Source of the DNA: Hypsibius dujardini
Taxonomy: Eukaryota; Tardigrada; Eutardigrada; Parachela; Hypsibiidae
Reading direction: 5' to 3'
DNA: 21,271 nt
Assembly (NCBI GenBank): GCA_001579985.1
Contig: LRSR01009208.1
Location: forward strand, 1 to 21,271
In this document: positions 9,071 through 21,271 of the stretch, one piece after another
How positions within the stretch are numbered: position 1 is the stretch's first letter
How the letters are laid out: the number at the start of each line of letters is the position of its first letter
Translations under genes and position numbers: made by a program
The notes under the pieces: generated by a model
Databases searched by the model: none
What the model was told of the DNA's origin: nothing
What the model saw: only the letters and a program-made list of their open reading frames with translations

Positions 9071-10132
9071 ACGTTTTTGTGTCACTTTAGTTATTATTTG
9101 ATTGAATTTCATAGCATTTTTCACCCTGCTTTTAGTAAGCATACATAATTCCACTCCAGTTTCTGAAGCTTTATCAACAACTAAATTACATTTCATGTCT
9201 TACCCACCACGAGTAAACTTATAATGGGACTTAGTACAGGGTCCACCACAAACATTTACTCAACTTTGAACTGTTACTTTAGAAATTGTATGCAATCAGT
9301 TCAGTTCCTGTAACGTTTTACCGATCCGAAATCGAGTGTAGAAAACGAAAAAAATTCACCGTTGTGCAATTTTTTAAATGTATACCCCAATCGCTTCGGA
9401 CCTAAAAGGACGCATTTTGGCAAGTGGTGCCCTAATCTGATCCTCCCGTGTTACTCTGGACGAGGTGAAAAAAGAGAGAGCTTTAAGGTTTGTCAGAGGA
9501 CTGTTTTCAGCGTTTTCAAAAATCACAATAGTGGCGCAAAGAATCAATCAATCAGCGAATCAGCGAAAAAACATCGACGTCAACCGTTATATTGACCCAG
9601 CGAAAAGTCCAAAAAGTTCAAAATTTGATTGCTTTTTATAATCCGCTACCCAAAACTAAAATGGCATGTCGTGTAAGTATCTCTATTTCATCTATTTGGC
9701 GCTTGGTGGGTGGTCTTTTGGAGAAGAAGAAGCTCAAGAAATGCCAGTTGTTGTGGAGGGCCGGACACGGTGACGCGTTATGTAAATCTCTTTGTTTTGT
9801 GTTTAGTTTTATCCAGGGGTCCCGGTCCGATCCTGACGAGTTCTCCGACTGCACGGACTCCGGATTGTCACATTATAATTGACCTTTGGTTACGTTCCTA
9901 TGTTGCCTTTGTGTAGCTTGATTTCGCCGTACTTGAAAAAGGAAGCCTTCCTAATTTATCATCAGGGACTTGTTGATTCAGTCTGATTATCTTTCGACCA
10001 AATGGATATTTAATGTGTCGTAGACAGCTTTGGCAAGTTAGTCAAGTTTTAGGAGTTTTGCTTCTTTTTTCATTCTACTTGTATGTGTATGTGTGTGTAT
10101 AATAATACAAAACTCTTTTCCGGTTCCCTCGA
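9071..10132. other. Intergenic region after the intact GPCR, no gene established
   Basis: This is AT-rich 3' flank. Two stretches look faintly exon-like. The segment 9820-9882 follows an acceptor-like TTTTATCCAG and reads DPDEFSDCTDSGLSHYN before a stop, resembling a C-terminal tail. The segment at 9700-9780 is purine-rich and open. Without homology or a consistent upstream exon I do not call them. No clear AATAAA was found in the first 300 bp after the GPCR stop. Confidence 0.35.
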
Positions 10133-10480
10133 CAGCCACAGGTCTTATCACAGGTACACAATCTTACCGAGTGCGCTATCTTGCAACGGAGTCTACGCGC
10201 CCTACCATTTTACGACTTGATCAGAGACGGCAATTTTATATGGGTGTTCACGATCGATGAAGCTATATTTCCGTTGGACTATGGGAAAGGCCAGTCGGCG
10301 TACTATTACGACTCGAAAAATATGAAAAACGCCGGGAAGATGCACCTGTTTTTAGTAAGTCGCGGAGCCATCCCATCAACGGATGTATGCAGCTGGTTGG
10401 CTGGAATGGACAATCGCGCCTGTAAGTGGTCAAACCTAAAGCTCAAAACAGCTCTGCGTTTTTTATTGAGAAGGTTTTAA
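10133..10480 (+). mobile_element. Possible DDE (mariner/IS630-like) transposase relic
   Basis: The open frame preceding the TAA at 10478-10480 contains FIWVFTIDEAIFPLD followed by YYYDSKN. This resembles the second catalytic-Asp neighbourhood of mariner-type transposases, where a W-x-F-T-x-D-E-A pattern is followed by an aromatic strand and then a P-x-x-x-M-V-W block. Here the latter would correspond to PSTDVCSWLAG near codon 80 of the piece. Only about 100 residues are present. No helix-turn-helix, third acidic residue or terminal inverted repeats were seen. A strong donor-like T|GTAAGT at 10422 and acceptor-like CTCGACAG at 10125-10132 mean it could instead be an exon of an unknown gene. 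The family call is tentative. Confidence 0.3.
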
Positions 10481-10562
10481 AATCCCGTTATGCTCAAAAA
10501 CGTCCCCGAGCTCTTTGGATGAACAAGAAGGTGATCCTCCGCATTGATAGCGCTTGCTCTTT

Positions 10563-10601
<39 letters not shown>

Positions 10602-10672
10602 CGACAGACAGACCCATCCAACTATCTCCAGCCTTGACAACCACAGATGCCTTGTTTTCCATTCAGGGATGA
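10563..10672. repeat. (GACA)n repeat element, copy 1
   Basis: About 50 bp of GACA tetranucleotide repeats (10563-10612, with one CCGA interruption) are followed by a unique-looking 59-bp segment (10614-10672) that begins ATCCAACTATCTCCAGCC and ends AGGGATGA. The same arrangement recurs at 13908-14077. The pair therefore represents a dispersed element with an internal microsatellite, not slippage at two independent sites. Confidence 0.8.
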
Positions 10673-11991
10673 TTTTTCAAAGTTGAGCAAATGTTTGTGT
10701 TGGAACCTGTAGTATACCATTTTGGTCGATGCGCATTAACGTTTTCGACTAATGTGGACGGCTAAACGATACAAAGTTTCCGACGCTACTTCTGTTTTCC
10801 AAATCCAGCAGAAAGGAAGCTGAAAGTTGTTGAACAATCCGCTCACTCCTTGGGGGAGGAGGAGATTGATAAAATCTGTTGTTAACCCAGAGATCCGGCT
10901 TAATTTTGTTTTAATAATTCGGGATGAAACGAACAAATAATGTGCCTGCAAGAGACAGAAGCTCACTTTGACGACATGGGGGTGGCAACTTAAGTGACCC
11001 CTCCGAGGGCTCAGCGGTGGCCCATGGCACTGCCCTTAGATCCAAAATTGTATTCTTAACCAAACACGTATTGGGTTTAAAGTCTATGGTAAGTATTAGA
11101 TATTAGACATTGCGGATGAATTGAATACGATTTTTAACATTCTTTCTTATATATATATACATATATATACAACATCTATGATTTCGAATATTTACTTAAA
11201 CAACAAACATATTTGTTGTTAAGATTAAAATTTGGGTTGAATGGCACTGCCGGGGGTCCAGGCCTTTGCTGGATCCTCAAGGGCTCCCTCGAGGGAGCTG
11301 CTTGGGTTGCCATTCTTGGTCGTCGCGGTGCGCATCTGGCAGTAGTATATAGTACGTTATATCAGCAAGGAATGGTAAATAAATCCAATCATAATGTATT
11401 TGGGCAAAGGGCGATCAGGTTTGTAATGGCCAGTTTCAAAACATTTCTCATATGGGTAAGGAACAGACAAAAAGGCCAGAGAAAGACATTCCTGTTTAAA
11501 TTTGAATCATAAAACCGTCGCAGATGGCAAACAGTGTTTATCAAAATTTAAGAGAGTCCAAAAATGTCTTGACCATTTTTTGCCGACATCATTGATCCCG
11601 AAAAATAGACCTAGGATAATGAAGGTTTCATCTCCTTGGCTCCATGTGAACAGAATTGCATTGAACAGGGGAGAAGGGCTCAGGCTCAGGCAGAATGTCT
11701 TAATTCAATTGTTTGGCGAACACAATACAATTAAGATACATCTCGTGACCTGATTCGAACTTTCACTCTGGCTCGAGCATTTGCTCTCTCTCTTTTCCTT
11801 CTTTCTCATGCGGTGGGATGGTGGAAGCACCTTCTCTTTCTACCATCACGCGCGTGCAAGAAGGATAATTTGCCATTTCATTTGTATATACACACTGTAT
11901 ATTAATATCGCGTACCTGGTACCCGGAAATTCTTACTTTCGCGCGCTTGAAATCAGCCATTGTTAAACTGGCGAGGTTTCTTGTACTGCAG
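10673..11991. other. Non-coding stretch between the repeat and the third GPCR locus
   Basis: No exon is supported. Contents include an (AT)n/ATAC tract at about 11148-11170, a structured GC-richer block at 11236-11320 listed separately, and open frames without recognisable motifs (11213-11512, 11502-11753). Upstream exons of the third GPCR (TM1-TM3) should lie here or further left if that gene is complete, but I could not find them. Confidence 0.4.
11238..11316. other. GC-rich block with palindrome and nested inverted repeats
   Basis: A perfect 16-bp palindrome GCTCCCTCGAGGGAGC lies at 11283-11298. Around it are GGTCCAG and CTGGATC, which pair with one G-T, and GAATGGCA and TGCCATTC as outer inverted arms. 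The block is GC-richer than its surroundings. It could be a transposon end or a structured RNA; nothing decides between these. Confidence 0.35.
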
Positions 11992-13870
11992 CACTAATCA
12001 ATCCTTGTTTTACCGCGGAAGAGGCGGGAACTTCTGCGTCCTAATGTATGGGATGAAGTGCCCTTTGTCGCGGGCAATTCTCAAGTCGGCCCGGTGGAAA
12101 ACCAATTCCTCGGGCATTCAGAAGCTTCACGGAGGATCCTCGATACTGTTCATGCTCATCTACATTGTTTGTCTCTACCGGACCGTGAGTAATAAAACCG
12201 CGCATTAGGTTTTCTGATTTGCAAGCGTTCTCTAGAAGCCAAGCGCGTGAAGCGGAATTTTACTGAAAATATAAAAAATCTATTTTATTTTATTTTAATA
12301 ATTGTGTTTTATTCTTTAGGGTGCCACTGTAATCCCTCCGATTTTACTACTGTCACCAGTTTTACTATTATTCAATCACCCACTTTTCCCAATAAAACTT
12401 AAATTTAAAAATCAAGCGACAAATTATTACAAAAAAAACTGAGCTCGAATTTTTCATTTCCTCAAAACGAGATTTACAAGCTACTTTAACTGAGATTTAC
12501 AAGCTACTTTAACTTTAACTGAGATTTACAAGCTACTTTAACTGAGAACCTTCTCCAGGTTGCTTACTAAAAAAATACAGTGTACCTGCATTTTAGTTGT
12601 CAACCGGTGGAATCAATTATCCCGGAGAGGACGAAATAAAAACAGAAATATACAATTTTATCGATAGCTGAACCGCAAAATTGACCGAAGTAGATATGGA
12701 TTATTTAATTTCAAAAACATACAATTATACTAACAAGGAAATTGCACCAGTATCCTCTGCGAAATCTTCTACTTCTGATTGTCATCTTGTATTTTCCGGG
12801 TGTATTTGGCAATATATACAATGAGAAAATTTGCAATAAACGAAACTTTCTATTTTAAATATTTAAAAACTCGTTCAAGCCGTTATACATGACGCTGCCA
12901 TGTCCAAAAGGCTCGTCCGATTGATTGCTGAATTGATGTTTTATTCGCTGCATACGGCAATTAAATTGTGAGTAAAAATAAATTCAGTCATTATTAATCT
13001 CGTCAATCCAGCAATCAATCTTACGACTTCCCCAGTAGCTTCGCAGCACCCTCTAGATCACTTTGCATAAGTTTTTAAAGATTTAGAAATTGAAGGTCTC
13101 GTTTATTGCCGATTTCCCTAATGGTAATATTGCCAAATCAACAAAGGCGAATACATGATGGCAATCAAAAGGGAAAGGGAAAGATAAGGAAGGGAAATGG
13201 CGCAATTTCCTTATAGTGAGGACATACTTATTTAATTATTCTCAATTCATGCGAAGAATTTTTATGAACGCTGTGTAAATTTGTGTCAGAGCTGAGTTTC
13301 TTCAAGATAAACAGCACAGGCGTAGTAGCTTCAGTATAATGTTTTTTTTGGCAGGCAACTATTCGCACAACCAGGTGTGAAGTGACTGACAACGTCCCGG
13401 GACACAACGTTTCTACGTCCTCAACGAGTAGTCCCTTCAGCAGTACAACCGAGCCCTCCAAAAATGTCATTCCTGTGATCGAGTACGCAAACGGAGTTCT
13501 GGAAGATGATTGTCACCCAGGTCGCCGAGTCTTCTTCTACCTCTTCTGTTTGCTCACGCTGCTGCACGCGGGTCTCTGTGTACTTCACATCAACTTTGTC
13601 CGGCGCTTAGGGAGACAACTGGCGCATCGTGAATGGACGGGGCAGCTAAACTTACGCGAAGCTGGAGCAAACCGGAAACGAAGTCGAAATGTCATAACGT
13701 GCATGTTGATCAACATGGTTCTGTTTACTTCTCTGAGCCACGCTCTCCATATTCGGGACATTTGGGAATGCGTGGTTTTTTTTGTGTTGATAGAAAATCC
13801 ACTGTTTGGGTGTCTCTCTTACCTTACTGCTTGGTGGTGGGCTTGGCAAGGTCCGCAAGCACTAAACTAG
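11992..13870 (+). pseudogene. Partial FMRFamide-receptor-like GPCR (C-terminal half), probably degenerate
   Basis: Two segments splice cleanly in phase 0: 11992..12184 (acceptor TTGTACTGCAG, donor ACC|GTGAGT) and 13355..13870 (acceptor TTTGGCAG, stop TAG). The second exon holds a Ser/Thr-rich loop with a Cys (RCEV), a TM5-like helix (VFFYLFCLLTLLHAGLCVL) leading into HINFVRRL, and a basic loop. It then has a TM6-like start (RNVITCMLINMVLFTSL) and a TM7-like NPLFGCLSYL before ending abruptly. The first exon has CVLMYGMKCPLSRAIL, which resembles a degenerate end of TM3 with the second loop (E-R-Y-x-A-V-x-x-P-L in relatives), then a TM4-like helix. No TM1-TM3, no clean DRY or NPxxY, and no helix 8 were found. 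I read it as a 5'-truncated or decaying receptor of the peptide-receptor group; an intact gene with unseen exons remains possible. Confidence 0.42.
12469..12543. repeat. Three copies of a 23-bp tandem repeat
   Basis: The unit GAGATTTACAAGCTACTTTAACT occurs at 12469, 12492 and 12521. Copies one and two are head to tail. Copy three is preceded by an extra TTAACT (12515-12520), a partial duplication of the unit's end. The copies are identical, so the array is young. It lies in the presumed 1170-nt intron of the third GPCR locus. Confidence 0.85.
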
Positions 13871-13907
13871 CTTACAGTACTTACACAGGAATATACAAAA
13901 ACGAGCA

Positions 13908-14077
13908 GATAGACAGACAGAGGGAGCGAGAGACAGACAGAGAGACAGACGTGCAGACGTGCAGACAGACAGACAAGTAAACAGACAAACAGACAAACAG
14001 ACAGGCAGACAGACAGACCTATCCAACTATCTCCAGCCTTGACAACTACTGTTGTCCTGTCTTCCATTTAGGGATGA
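13908..14077. repeat. (GACA)n repeat element, copy 2
   Basis: About 110 bp of GACA-type repeats (13908-14017), impure with GACG, GAGA and GACAAACA variants, are followed by a 59-bp segment at 14019-14077. This segment matches the one after copy 1 at roughly 50 of 59 positions, including AACTATCTCCAGCCTTGACA and the terminal AGGGATGA. It sits between the convergent stops of the third GPCR (13870) and the ABCC gene (14180). Confidence 0.82.
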
Positions 14078-14179
14078 AAACTTCCATAAGCTTTTCATTG
14101 ACACATTGCTTGGATTTGTAGAATAATTTGCGATTAAACTGCTAGCGTGTCGTAATAATGTAAAAATTAAGGAGATCGA

Positions 14180-21271
<7,092 letters not shown>

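Noticed and set aside
10477-10662. ORF with a SVCLSVCLSVC repeat (also 13867-14067)
   Set aside because: It is a translation of the (GACA)n microsatellite, not a protein gene.
13633-13980. Plus-strand ORF reading into RQTDRQTD repeats
   Set aside because: It is out of frame with the GPCR-like exon and ends in the GACA repeat.

Overview
The window is animal nuclear DNA. Genes are split by short introns (often 55-90 nt) with GT..AG borders. The protein families are metazoan: rhodopsin-like GPCRs, an ABCC/MRP transporter and a probable Notch-ligand-N-terminus-like secreted protein. Microsatellites and degenerate minisatellites lie between and inside genes. The small introns, moderate GC and divergent GPCRs fit a compact ecdysozoan genome, with tardigrade as my best guess. 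That taxonomic call is inference; no ribosomal or mitochondrial marker is present.

Layout, left to right. (1) 337-1872, + strand: a five-exon model of a 192-residue secreted, cysteine-containing protein resembling the MNNL region of Notch ligands but without DSL or EGF domains. (2) 2374-2820, - strand: a coding-looking ORF of unknown function. (3) 3063-4070, + strand: an intronless rhodopsin-like GPCR pseudogene with two frameshifts and four in-frame stops. (4) 4071-6657: non-coding, with small tandem repeats. (5) 6938-9070, + strand: an intact three-exon GPCR of 351 residues. (6) 10133-10480, + strand: a possible DDE-transposase relic, followed by a (GACA)n repeat. (7) 11992-13870, + strand: the C-terminal half of a third, FMRFamide-receptor-like GPCR, probably degenerate. 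(8) A second copy of the (GACA)n repeat, at 13908-14077. (9) 14180 to beyond 21271, - strand: an ABCC/MRP-type exporter, for which I resolved 18 exons giving 1239 residues. Its N-terminal TMD0/L0 part lies off the right edge.

There is no operon logic here. The three GPCR loci lie on the same strand within about 11 kb and look like members of a receptor cluster at different stages of life and decay. GPCR 3 and the ABCC gene converge; their stop codons are about 310 bp apart, with a (GACA)n repeat between them. The most reliable results are the complete splice model of the ABCC gene, including exons too short to appear as long ORFs, the three-exon GPCR model, and the decay map of the GPCR pseudogene.
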